Source: Acetofilamentum sp.
GTDB lineage: Bacteria > Bacteroidota > Bacteroidia > Bacteroidales > DTU049
DNA: 5,288 bases
Assembly: GCA_020720525.1 (NCBI GenBank)
Contig: DYON01000073.1
Span: forward strand, 1-5,288
Direction of reading: 5' to 3'
Of this stretch, positions 1 through 5,288 are shown in pieces. A program made the translations under genes and the position numbers. The notes below the pieces were generated by a model, which was not told the DNA's origin, ran no database searches, and saw only the letters and a program-made list of their open reading frames with translations. The stretch's first letter is position 1. Every line of letters starts with the position of its first letter.

Positions 1-64
1 AATTGTGTTGTTTGTACTTAGGAGAGGAGACACGATGCAGTAGAAAATAATTCGTGGTTATTTA

Positions 65-72
65 TATTTTTG
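65..72 (+). promoter_or_regulatory. Possible Bacteroidota -7 promoter element
   Basis: TATTTTTG fits the TAnnTTTG -7 consensus of the Bacteroidota primary sigma factor. It is followed by C, giving the same TATTTTTGC nonamer that lies ahead of the rluF and SIMPL genes. No TTTG -33 box lies 19-21 bp upstream, the local sequence is very AT-rich, and the next coding remnant begins about 170 bp downstream, so a chance match is quite possible. Confidence 0.25.
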
Positions 73-212
73 CTTTAAATAACGTATCGAAATCAAACTA
101 AACACACAAATATAGATTAGAGCCTTCATTTTTAAATTATTGGACAAAAGTCTATTAAGTAAAAAATAAATGACATTTATCATTTTCTCATTCAACAATT
201 CACAATATCATA

Positions 213-233
213 TAATTTTGGTAATTGATTACC
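213..233 (+). promoter_or_regulatory. Candidate promoter and overlapping palindromic operator of the ferredoxin remnant
   Basis: TAATTTTG at 213-220 matches the TAnnTTTG -7 element and lies just before the first recognisable ferredoxin codons. Overlapping its last base is a perfect palindrome, GGTAATTGATTACC (220-233, 6-bp arms around TG), which would cover the expected transcription start near 227. A dyad at that position is what a repressor site looks like; the core also resembles half of an FNR-type TTGAT box, but the symmetry differs from a true FNR site. No -33 box is visible. Both the promoter and the operator role are inferred from position and sequence. Confidence 0.35.
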
Positions 234-240
234 TAATTGA

Positions 241-670
241 ACAGCTATTAAACGCCAAATAATTGAAATTGATGAGGAAAAATGCACCGGATGCGGTATT
301 TGTACCGAATGATGCCACGAAGGAGCTCTGCAAATTATTAAGGAAAAGCTGTCCTAATTAGCGATTTGATGTTGCTGAAGTGGAAGCGGTGTTAAAAACA
401 AAAGTGGTGCCCATTCAAATGCACCATCATGGTGGAAGCTGCCCTAAACTCGACCAAGGAAAAGAAGTGTATATCGAAAAGATTAAAATCATGATTGATG
501 TTGCCAAAGTGAATACCATTTCGGTGATGATGATGGAAGTTCCATGTTGCCATGGTTTGCTAAATTTAGTAAAACTAGCAATGATCGATTCGGAGCGCGT
601 TGTGCCTGTGAAAAAAAATGTTGTTGGAATCGACGGAAATATCCAAATCGAAGAATGGGCGAAAATGTAA
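241..670 (+). pseudogene. 4Fe-4S ferredoxin-like protein, degraded remnant with internal deletions
   Basis: The first part (about 241-347) reads KRQIIEIDEEKCTGCGICTE, then a TGA stop at 310-312, then CHEGALQII: a textbook CxxCxxCxxxC [4Fe-4S] motif interrupted just before its fourth cysteine. A one-base loss near 343-348 moves the frame, in which AVLISD follows (348-365). A second frame change at about 363-370 leads into FDVAEVEAVLKTK and an open reading frame to TAA at 668-670. The last part carries HHHGGSCP, then directly PKLDQGKEVYIEKI, MMMEVPCCHGL and VVGIDG. In intact members of this Bacteroidota/anaerobe ferredoxin family, as I recall them, the second CxxxCP cluster lies after ISD, and a segment of roughly 60-70 residues separates HHHGG-CPG from the CPKLD motif. 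Both appear deleted here. There is no ATG: an in-frame TGA sits at 238-240. The final 96 codons from GTG 380 are open, but a product would lack the Fe-S clusters. The family's electron-transfer role is general knowledge; this copy should be non-functional. Confidence 0.85.
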
Positions 671-1420
671 TTAAACCGAATTCTTTTTATCAATAAATGT
701 CTTGGTCGATGTTTCAACAAGACGATTGAGTTCTTGTAGCTCGACATCGGTAAAATAGCGCCATTTTCCAACAGATACATCGAGTTTCATATTCATGATG
801 CGAATACGCTGAAGCGATACCACTTTGTAGTCGAGATATTCGCACATGCGCCTGATTTGCCTGTTCAGACCTTGTGTGAGAATAATTCTAAACTCTGATT
901 TTCCAATTTGTTCCACATAACATTTATTGGTAACCCTATCTAATATAGGTATGCCATTGCTCATTTTCCGGATGAAAGCAGCATCGATGGGTTTGTTTAC
1001 TTTAACCAGATATTCTTTTTCGTGGTTGTTCGACGCTCTGAGTATTTTATTGACAATGTCGCCGTCGTTTGTTAGAAAAATGAGTCCTTCGCTGGCTTTA
1101 TCGAGTCGTCCAATTGGGAAAATGCGTTTGGGATGCTTGATGTAATCGATAATATTGTCTTTTTCTACCCGCGTGTCGGTGGTACACACAATACCAACTG
1201 GCTTGTTGAAGGCAATATAAAGTGGCTTTTCGTTGGGTTCCGAAATGAGCTTGCCATCAACACGAATCTCATCGTTCGATGTTATTTTTGTCCCCATTTC
1301 GGGAACAACTCCATTGATGGTCACTCTATTTTCGAGAATGAGTTTGTCGGCTGCTCTTCGCGAGCAAAAACCCACCTCGCTTAAATATTTGTTGATTCGT
1401 GTAAGCTTTTCCTCACCCAT
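671..1420 (-). CDS. rluF: 23S rRNA pseudouridine synthase, RluF type
   Basis: This cytoplasmic enzyme isomerises uridine to pseudouridine in 23S rRNA; E. coli RluF acts on U2604 and also on tRNA-Tyr. From the ATG at 1420 the protein has 249 residues. An S4 RNA-binding domain covers about residues 7-57 (TRINKYLSEVGFCSRRAADK). The catalytic domain follows, with YIAFNKPVGIVCTT (67-80), the catalytic motif GRLDKASEGL around Asp107, NNHEKEYLV (131-139) and the closing LTQGLNRQIRRMCEYL (181-196). QGLNRQIRRMCEYL together with HEKEYLV separates RluF from the RluB/RluE relatives. The frame is open up to a TTG at 1459, but I prefer the ATG because a TAnnTTTG element lies at 1449-1456, inside that extension. 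The stop (671-673) abuts the stop of the ferredoxin remnant, so the two converge. The gene looks intact; E. coli RluF is about 290 residues, longer at the C-terminus. Confidence 0.93.
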   Translation of the reverse strand: MGEEKLTRINKYLSEVGFCSRRAADKLILENRVTINGVVPEMGTKITSNDEIRVDGKLISEPNEKPLYIAFNKPVGIVCTTDTRVEKDNIIDYIKHPKRIFPIGRLDKASEGLIFLTNDGDIVNKILRASNNHEKEYLVKVNKPIDAAFIRKMSNGIPILDRVTNKCYVEQIGKSEFRIILTQGLNRQIRRMCEYLDYKVVSLQRIRIMNMKLDVSVGKWRYFTDVELQELNRLVETSTKTFIDKKNSV

Positions 1421-1448
1421 GCTATTGTGGCTGCGATTAAATTGTTTG

Positions 1449-1456
1449 CAAAAATA
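1449..1456 (-). promoter_or_regulatory. Putative -7 promoter element of rluF
   Basis: On the minus strand this reads TATTTTTG, an exact TAnnTTTG match, inside the 10-mer GTATTTTTGC that also precedes the SIMPL gene. Transcription would start near 1442, giving a leader of about 20 nt before the ATG at 1420. There is no clear TTTG -33 box. The T-run just upstream (CGCTTTTTTG, minus strand) could equally be the tail of a weak terminator for the preceding gene; the only stem there is a poor GAAG/CTTC pair. Confidence 0.5.
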
Positions 1457-1478
1457 CAAAAAAGCGAAGAGCTGAATT

Positions 1479-2369
1479 TTAGTGCTTCTCTATTTCGAAT
1501 TTGATTTGCAAAAACATGACATATTCTACAGCTGGCTCAGTAACAACAGGATTGATGACTTTATCGAAACCTGAATAATTCAATTTGTCATAAAAAAAAG
1601 TGGTGTTTTGGGGAAGGTCTTTTCTTTTCTGATTTAAGCTGTAGTCATAATACAACGTGGTTACATTAATGGTGTAGCTTTTATAGAGTTGTGAAGGATA
1701 GTAGCACAAAAACGATTCGGTAAATATTTCGGAGCTTGGCTTCAGTTTGATGTTGGTGGCTTGAACATACAATGCTTTTTTGCTATTGATGACTTCCAAT
1801 GCTGTTTGAAAAAGCTGTGTATAGATGGTGTTGATGTCGGTAACGATGTAATCGACTTTGGATAGATCGTAAATTCCTTGTTCCGATGCAGCCATAATCA
1901 TTTTGTCGAGGTCGTCGATGTTTTTGAATTTGACAATCACGTTCTTCTTTTGCTCATAGCCACTGATGTACTGCTCGGCATAATTCCCATTAATCTTATA
2001 ATCGGCCAATAGTGTCTGTGTGGTCATATCGACATAAATATCTTTCATCGAAACGCCCGATTTGGTGAGTGCGGCTACAAATTTTTCGATGCGAGCATCA
2101 ATTTTTGCGTTGGCGTTGGGGAGGCTGGTCGAAATTTCGGACACGCCAAAAGTGGCTACATAGGTGTCGGCAATCACATTCATCATCACATTAGACTGAA
2201 TCAGAAAAGTGCTGTCCGATAAATATACGCGGCTCGATGATGGAGCTGTGTAAGTTGAATAATAATTATTGCTATTGCCCATGTTGCCCATGAGGTAATT
2301 TCCGCCTTCTTGCCCAAAAACAGATAGTATTGAATACAAAAGAACTGAGCTGATTAGTACTGACTTCAT
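1479..2369 (-). CDS. Secreted SIMPL (DUF541) domain protein
   Basis: From the ATG at 2369 the product has 296 residues. Residues 1-20 (MKSVLISSVLLYSILSVFGQ) are a Sec-type signal peptide with probable cleavage near Gly19/Gln20, so the protein is exported to the periplasm or cell surface. No lipobox Cys is present. A Gly/Asn/Tyr-rich linker follows (about 21-45). The region from about residue 60 to 285 resembles SIMPL/DUF541 proteins, with MNVIADTYVATFGVSE, then a helix IDARIEKFVAALTKSGV, DIYVD, GYEQKKNVIVKFKNIDDLDKMI and GIYDLSKVDYIVTD. The family includes E. coli YggE and bacterial relatives of mouse SIMPL. Its molecular function is unsettled, though oxidative-stress and envelope roles have been proposed. 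The frame stays open to an ATG at 2459, but those 30 extra residues would bury the signal peptide, and a -7 promoter element lies inside the extension. The domain call rests on pattern memory, without a profile search. Confidence 0.8.
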   Translation of the reverse strand: MKSVLISSVLLYSILSVFGQEGGNYLMGNMGNSNNYYSTYTAPSSSRVYLSDSTFLIQSNVMMNVIADTYVATFGVSEISTSLPNANAKIDARIEKFVAALTKSGVSMKDIYVDMTTQTLLADYKINGNYAEQYISGYEQKKNVIVKFKNIDDLDKMIMAASEQGIYDLSKVDYIVTDINTIYTQLFQTALEVINSKKALYVQATNIKLKPSSEIFTESFLCYYPSQLYKSYTINVTTLYYDYSLNQKRKDLPQNTTFFYDKLNYSGFDKVINPVVTEPAVEYVMFLQIKFEIEKH

Positions 2370-2412
2370 TGTTGGAGTGTTTTTTTGAATATTTTTTCTC
2401 AAAGCTGATAAG

Positions 2413-2420
2413 CAAAAATA
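2413..2420 (-). promoter_or_regulatory. Putative -7 promoter element of the SIMPL gene
   Basis: The minus strand reads TATTTTTG (TAnnTTTG consensus) within GTATTTTTGC, identical over 10 bp to the element ahead of rluF. Transcription would start near 2406, leaving a leader of about 37 nt that is A-rich before the ATG at 2369, as is usual for Bacteroidota genes without a Shine-Dalgarno sequence. No good -33 TTTG is visible. Its position inside the longest possible reading frame is the main argument for the downstream start codon. Confidence 0.5.
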
Positions 2421-2497
2421 CGATAATTTAGTAACTGTCTGATAAAGGATATTTCTCATTTGATTCTACTATAGCTATTTCAAAACAAAAATGAAAA

Positions 2498-2611
2498 GCA
2501 AAAGTCGCATTTTGTCATGAGAAATAGAAAGTCAAGCTCGCTTGACAACTTCTGTTGCTTGTGACAAATAATCCGCAACATAGTTGTGGATGCAACAGCA
2601 GCGACTTTTGC
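2498..2611. repeat. Intergenic segment bounded by a perfect 11-bp inverted repeat
   Basis: GCAAAAGTCGC at 2498-2508 is matched exactly in inverse by GCGACTTTTGC at 2601-2611. Between them lie more inverted repeats: TTTGTCA (2511-2517) with TGACAAA (2562-2568), the hairpin at 2531-2546, TGTTGC (2553-2558) with GCAACA (2575-2580), and a near-palindrome at 2573-2589 that pairs over 7 bp with one G-U pair. GTGGAT (2586-2591) and ATCCAC (2619-2624) pair across the right arm. Several of these pairings exclude each other. The arrangement could be a small non-autonomous element, an extragenic repeat or a structured 3' region. I see no target-site duplication and no coding sequence. Confidence 0.5.
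2531..2546 (-). terminator. Possible terminator hairpin of the outer-membrane barrel gene
   Basis: GTCAAGCTCGCTTGAC is a perfect palindrome with 6-7-bp arms around a 2-4-nt loop. It lies 142 bp beyond the stop of the receptor gene on the minus strand, where it is followed by the pyrimidine-rich TTTCTATTTCTC. The stem is short and the T-run is interrupted, so it would be a modest intrinsic terminator. It could instead simply be part of the surrounding inverted-repeat element. Confidence 0.4.
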
Positions 2612-2623
2612 AATACGAATCCA

Positions 2624-2663
2624 CTCTGCGTCTTTCTCTGCGCGAAACTCTGCGCACTCGGCG
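2624..2663. repeat. Four short direct repeats of CTCTGCG type
   Basis: CTCTGCG occurs at 2624-2630, 2636-2642 and 2648-2654, and as CTCGGCG at 2657-2663, with start-to-start distances of 12, 12 and 9 bp. The block ends in GCGGTAAAA, 20-odd bases from the receptor stop codon. The pattern resembles, from memory, the CTYTGCG-rich extragenic repeats scattered through many Bacteroidota and some other bacterial genomes, in which the last unit runs into GCGGTTAAA. Whether this copy belongs to a dispersed family cannot be told from one window. Confidence 0.6.
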
Positions 2664-2688
2664 GTAAAAGAATGAATGATATTTTCAG

Positions 2689-5091
2689 CTACATCGCATC
2701 GTCGGGAACACCAAATCCATTGCTATGCTCTTTTTTGCCAACACCAAAATTGTAGCGAATATTGAATCCAAACCTGCGATTGTCGGTATATCGGTCGCCC
2801 AAACTGTTAATTCTGCTCTGATTGATAGAATAGCCAATAACCATGGTGCGAAAAATATCGCGTGCATTGAGGGTGATATTGAGCTTTTGGTTCATCATTG
2901 TATGCGAAAGACCCAAGTTGAGTGAACCAAAATTGTCGAGTTCGTAAAAACCACGTTGTCCGTTTACCATCATGAATCCATAAACATTGAGTTTTGTTTG
3001 TTTGGATAGTTTAAGCGAGTGAAATGTGAAAAATCGCCAACTTTCGTATTGGTAACTGAGTGGATTGCCTTCGTAGAAACCATTGTATTCGTTTGAATTG
3101 AATTGCGCACCCAAAGCGAAAAAATATGTTCCTCCTGGTGGAATCCCAATCAAACCTCGCAAGTATTTTTCGGTGCTTGAGCCCAAATTGTCCGATGTCA
3201 TCACAGCAACATCCGGATGAGCAGCATCGGTATAAACCACTTCCGAAAAAATATCGGTGGTGCGATTTATTCCAATGGCAAACACTGGCATATCGTCGTA
3301 GCTCACATTGAATTCGATGTTGTTGGTAAATTGCGGCTTCAGTTCGGGATTGCCTGTTCGGTAAAGAAATGGGTCGATGTAGTCGATGACCGGATTGAGG
3401 TCTTCGTAATTGGGGCGGGAAATGGTGCGTCGGTAAATCATGTAGGTGGTAAGCGAAATTCCCATTATGGTCGGCAGTGGACGACTCAAATAGACGTAAG
3501 GAAAAAAATCGGCTCTATTTACTTCGAAGCTGGTGTCGCTCGGAAACAATTGTTTTCCATCCATATAAGTATATTCGAGTCGGCAACCCGATTTCAGAAT
3601 CAAACCTCCCCAAATGGTTTTCGATGCTTGTGCATAAGCTGCAAATATTCCTTCGCTGTAGCGAAACGAATTGCTTCGCGAGGAATCTTGAATTGAATTC
3701 CCGCTGCTGAGATCGAAAAAATCGGTTGTGCTTTTGAAGTCTTGCCAAGTTCCTTTAATGCCAGTTTCGAGTTTGATTTTGAAAGGCAAACCGTAGGTGA
3801 GATCGGATTGTAGAAGCAAAAACTGGCGTTGTAAATCCGATTCACCTTCGCCATTGATGGTTGTATCGAATGGCAACGTGTAGCCCGAACTGAATTGTTG
3901 CAAATTATTCCATGTTGAAATATTATAACTCATTATATTTACCCATTCCGAACCCACCGTATCGAGTTTTTTCGTAAGGCCCAGATCTTGGCTGATATTC
4001 CAGCTGCTGTTGTTGCTGTTTGTAAGGTCTTCGCTTTCCAAAATGGGTAAATAGTATCCGTTTTCGGTAATGCTGTTGCTTACGGCATCTGTTTTCCGAT
4101 GCGTGTAGCCAATTCGCCCGTCGTAGCTGAGGTCGGTTTTCTTACCTGCTTCATATACCAAACCATAGCCAAGAAATACCTGATTCTCGATTCTCCTGCT
4201 TTCGGATTGCTGATTCAAACTAGTGTCTGAATTTAGATAGCGAATGCTGTTCATTTCTTCGAGCCTGTCGCTGTGGTTGTAATTGGTGTTGATGTAGTAA
4301 TTTGTTTTTTCGCCACTGTTGTTGAAACTAGCTTCGAAAAACCTGTTGCCGTATTTGCCTTGATTCATTCCAGTGCTTAAACTGCCAAAACGACCAAGTT
4401 TGACACCTTTTTTCAAAACAACATTAACAATTCCGCCCGAACTGGCTGCATCGTATTTGGTAGAAGGAGTGCGCAATACTTCGATGCGCTCGATGCTTCC
4501 TGGAGGCAAATTTCGCAGCAGATTCATGATGTCGGGGGTGCTGAGTTTTTGCTCTCTGCCATTTACATAAACTGCTGCAGGCGTTGTGCTCGATAAAAAA
4601 ATACCTGCATCGTAATCGACATAAAGCCCCGGAGTACTTTCGAGCACTTCGAGGGTGTTGCTGCTGATGCCAATCAACGGTGTTGGGTCAATAATCATTT
4701 TATCGTCTTCCTGGCGAATGAAAGGTCGGTCGGCGGTAATGGTAACGCCATTGAGCGAAACAGCACTGCTTTTTAGGGTGAAAATAAAATTGCGATGCAT
4801 CGGATCGTTGAGCACCGTGCGTTCCTGAGTAATGAAGCCAATGTAGCTGATGCGAATGCGCCAGTAACCATCGCTCACGTTGTTGAAAGTTGCATTGCCC
4901 GATGCGTCGGTAGTGGTGTAGCGAACCTGCGTAGTATCGCTGTTGTTGATGAGCGACACGGTGGCTCCAGGCAAAGGCTCGCGCTGATCGCGTACGGAAA
5001 TGCTAATGCTTTGTGCCGATATGGGCGAAAACATTTGAAATTGACTGAAAATCAGCCAGAAAAGTAAAAAATTCAGAATAAACAGGCGCAT
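2689..5091 (-). CDS. Outer-membrane beta-barrel protein, TonB-dependent receptor-like
   Basis: This 800-residue protein should sit in the outer membrane and take up or bind an unidentified ligand. Residues 1-27 are a signal peptide ending SPISA before QSIS. Residues 28-107 form a carboxypeptidase-regulatory-like beta-sandwich (EPLPGATVSLINNSDTT, GYWRIRISYIGF). A TonB plug spans about 112-228, with LEVLESTPGLYVD, PAAVYVNGRE, LLRNLPPGSIERIEVLRTPS and GGIVNVVLKKG. The rest is an aromatic-rich barrel with alternating strands, including the family motif GNPELKPQFTNNIEF (580-594), and a final strand FGFNIRYNFG (774-783). This resembles the OMP_b-brl_3 type. A 17-residue hydrophilic tail follows the last strand. 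No SusD-like lipoprotein is adjacent, so a SusC glycan transporter is not supported; I see no obvious TonB box. The frame is intact with one clear ATG; a degenerate -7-like TTACTTTG lies just upstream (5108-5115, minus strand). The substrate is unknown. Confidence 0.92.
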   Translation of the reverse strand: MRLFILNFLLFWLIFSQFQMFSPISAQSISISVRDQREPLPGATVSLINNSDTTQVRYTTTDASGNATFNNVSDGYWRIRISYIGFITQERTVLNDPMHRNFIFTLKSSAVSLNGVTITADRPFIRQEDDKMIIDPTPLIGISSNTLEVLESTPGLYVDYDAGIFLSSTTPAAVYVNGREQKLSTPDIMNLLRNLPPGSIERIEVLRTPSTKYDAASSGGIVNVVLKKGVKLGRFGSLSTGMNQGKYGNRFFEASFNNSGEKTNYYINTNYNHSDRLEEMNSIRYLNSDTSLNQQSESRRIENQVFLGYGLVYEAGKKTDLSYDGRIGYTHRKTDAVSNSITENGYYLPILESEDLTNSNNSSWNISQDLGLTKKLDTVGSEWVNIMSYNISTWNNLQQFSSGYTLPFDTTINGEGESDLQRQFLLLQSDLTYGLPFKIKLETGIKGTWQDFKSTTDFFDLSSGNSIQDSSRSNSFRYSEGIFAAYAQASKTIWGGLILKSGCRLEYTYMDGKQLFPSDTSFEVNRADFFPYVYLSRPLPTIMGISLTTYMIYRRTISRPNYEDLNPVIDYIDPFLYRTGNPELKPQFTNNIEFNVSYDDMPVFAIGINRTTDIFSEVVYTDAAHPDVAVMTSDNLGSSTEKYLRGLIGIPPGGTYFFALGAQFNSNEYNGFYEGNPLSYQYESWRFFTFHSLKLSKQTKLNVYGFMMVNGQRGFYELDNFGSLNLGLSHTMMNQKLNITLNARDIFRTMVIGYSINQSRINSLGDRYTDNRRFGFNIRYNFGVGKKEHSNGFGVPDDAM

Positions 5092-5107
5092 GGAACGATT
5101 TCAAAGC

Positions 5108-5115
5108 CAAAGTAA
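5108..5115 (-). promoter_or_regulatory. Weak -7-like element before the outer-membrane barrel gene
   Basis: The minus strand reads TTACTTTG, which differs from TAnnTTTG only at its second position. Transcription would begin near 5101, leaving a very short leader of about 10 nt. There is no -33 box, so this is only a possibility. The gene might instead be read through from the T9SS cargo gene 124 bp upstream, because I find no convincing terminator in 5092-5215. Confidence 0.2.
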
Positions 5116-5215
5116 CGACTTTTCGGGGAATTTGTTTTATGGGTTTTATAGACTAAAAAAACTTTCAATAGAATTTATTTCCCTCAAATTGTGTGCAACA
5201 TTGCTTTTGGCGTTT

Positions 5216-5288
5216 TCAATGCACCACTACCAACTTCCTTACCATATCACCGTCGGCTGTTCTAACTTTGATATAATAAATTCCAGAA
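5216..5288 (-). CDS. C-terminal end of a T9SS-secreted protein (type A sorting domain), partial
   Basis: Reading leftward from the window edge, the last 23 codons give SGIYYIKVRTADGDMVRKLVVVH and a TGA at 5216-5218. The pattern G-I/V-Y-x-V/I-K-V-x-T-x-x-G-x-x-V-x-K-L-V/I-V is the closing part of the Por/T9SS C-terminal sorting domain (TIGR04183-like). It directs proteins through the type IX secretion system to the surface or medium, where PorU removes the signal. The body of the protein lies beyond position 5288, so its activity is unknown. Most such domains end in K or R after the last strand; this one ends in His. The gene is co-oriented with the receptor gene downstream, 124 bp away. Confidence 0.85.
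   Translation of the reverse strand, partial: SGIYYIKVRTADGDMVRKLVVVH

Noticed and set aside
20..43. Purine-rich AGGAGAGGAGA followed by ATG, resembling a strong ribosome binding site
   Set aside because: The ATG at 35 is followed by CAG and then a TAG stop, so nothing is encoded. The partial frames at the window's left edge show no recognisable protein on either strand.
310..312. TGA before the fourth cysteine of the ferredoxin motif as a selenocysteine codon
   Set aside because: The same gene also lacks a start codon, has a frameshift about 35 bases later and has lost whole blocks, so a decay-related stop is far simpler. No SECIS-like hairpin was apparent just after the codon.
427..780. 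117-codon minus-strand frame over the ferredoxin remnant and the end of rluF
   Set aside because: It overlaps two better-supported genes and has no family-like pattern; its openness follows from the composition of the remnant's opposite strand.
2555..2755. 66-codon plus-strand frame across the intergenic gap and the end of the receptor gene
   Set aside because: It runs through the CTCTGCG repeats and then antisense to the receptor, with a Cys-rich composition that merely reflects the repeat. No family resemblance.
3217..3696. 159-codon plus-strand frame antisense to the receptor gene
   Set aside because: It lies entirely within the strongly supported barrel coding region and its translation resembles no protein I know; it is a shadow frame.
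2689..5091. SusC-type glycan importer of a polysaccharide utilisation locus
   Set aside because: No SusD-like lipoprotein, glycoside hydrolase or sensor gene is present, and at 800 residues the protein is shorter than typical SusC proteins of about 1000 residues.
1..5288. CRISPR array, tRNA or rRNA genes, or a complete insertion sequence
   Set aside because: No regularly spaced repeats of 24-40 bp, no cloverleaf with a GTTCRA-like T-arm and no transposase-like frame were seen on either strand.

Overview
The window looks like a chromosomal segment of a member of the Bacteroidota. Three things point there: a CarboxypepD-regulatory / TonB-plug outer-membrane beta-barrel protein of the type that is abundant in that phylum, the last 23 codons of a gene ending in a type IX secretion (T9SS) sorting domain at the right edge, and several matches to the phylum's TAnnTTTG -7 promoter element ahead of genes that lack a strong Shine-Dalgarno sequence. 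The decayed ferredoxin at the left belongs to a family I associate with anaerobic members of the phylum; that part is recollection, not proof.

Layout from left to right. Positions 1-240 are AT-rich and hold no gene I can support, only two possible -7 elements and a 14-bp palindrome. Positions 241-670 (+) hold a clearly broken 4Fe-4S ferredoxin-like gene. It has no start codon, a stop inside the first cluster motif, a frameshift, and two apparent internal deletions, so its parts lie in three reading frames. The remaining genes are all on the minus strand: an RluF-type 23S rRNA pseudouridine synthase (671-1420), a secreted SIMPL/DUF541-domain protein (1479-2369), a large outer-membrane beta-barrel receptor-like protein (2689-5091), and the C-terminal end of a T9SS cargo protein (5216-5288, running off the window). 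The pseudogene and rluF converge with their stop codons directly abutting.

The 229-bp gap between the SIMPL gene and the receptor gene is the most structured non-coding stretch. It contains a perfect 11-bp inverted repeat about 90 bp apart, an internal 7-bp-stem hairpin that may terminate the receptor transcript, further overlapping inverted repeats, and four short CTCTGCG-type direct repeats next to the end of the receptor gene.

Functionally, three of the minus-strand genes concern the cell envelope (secreted T9SS cargo, outer-membrane barrel, exported SIMPL protein) and one is housekeeping rRNA modification. Gaps of 124, 319 (start-corrected) and 58 bp, with -7-like elements in front of rluF and the SIMPL gene, argue for separate transcription rather than one operon. 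I see no convincing evidence for a new multi-gene system here. The points worth a second look are the multiply deleted ferredoxin remnant and the intergenic repeat cluster.
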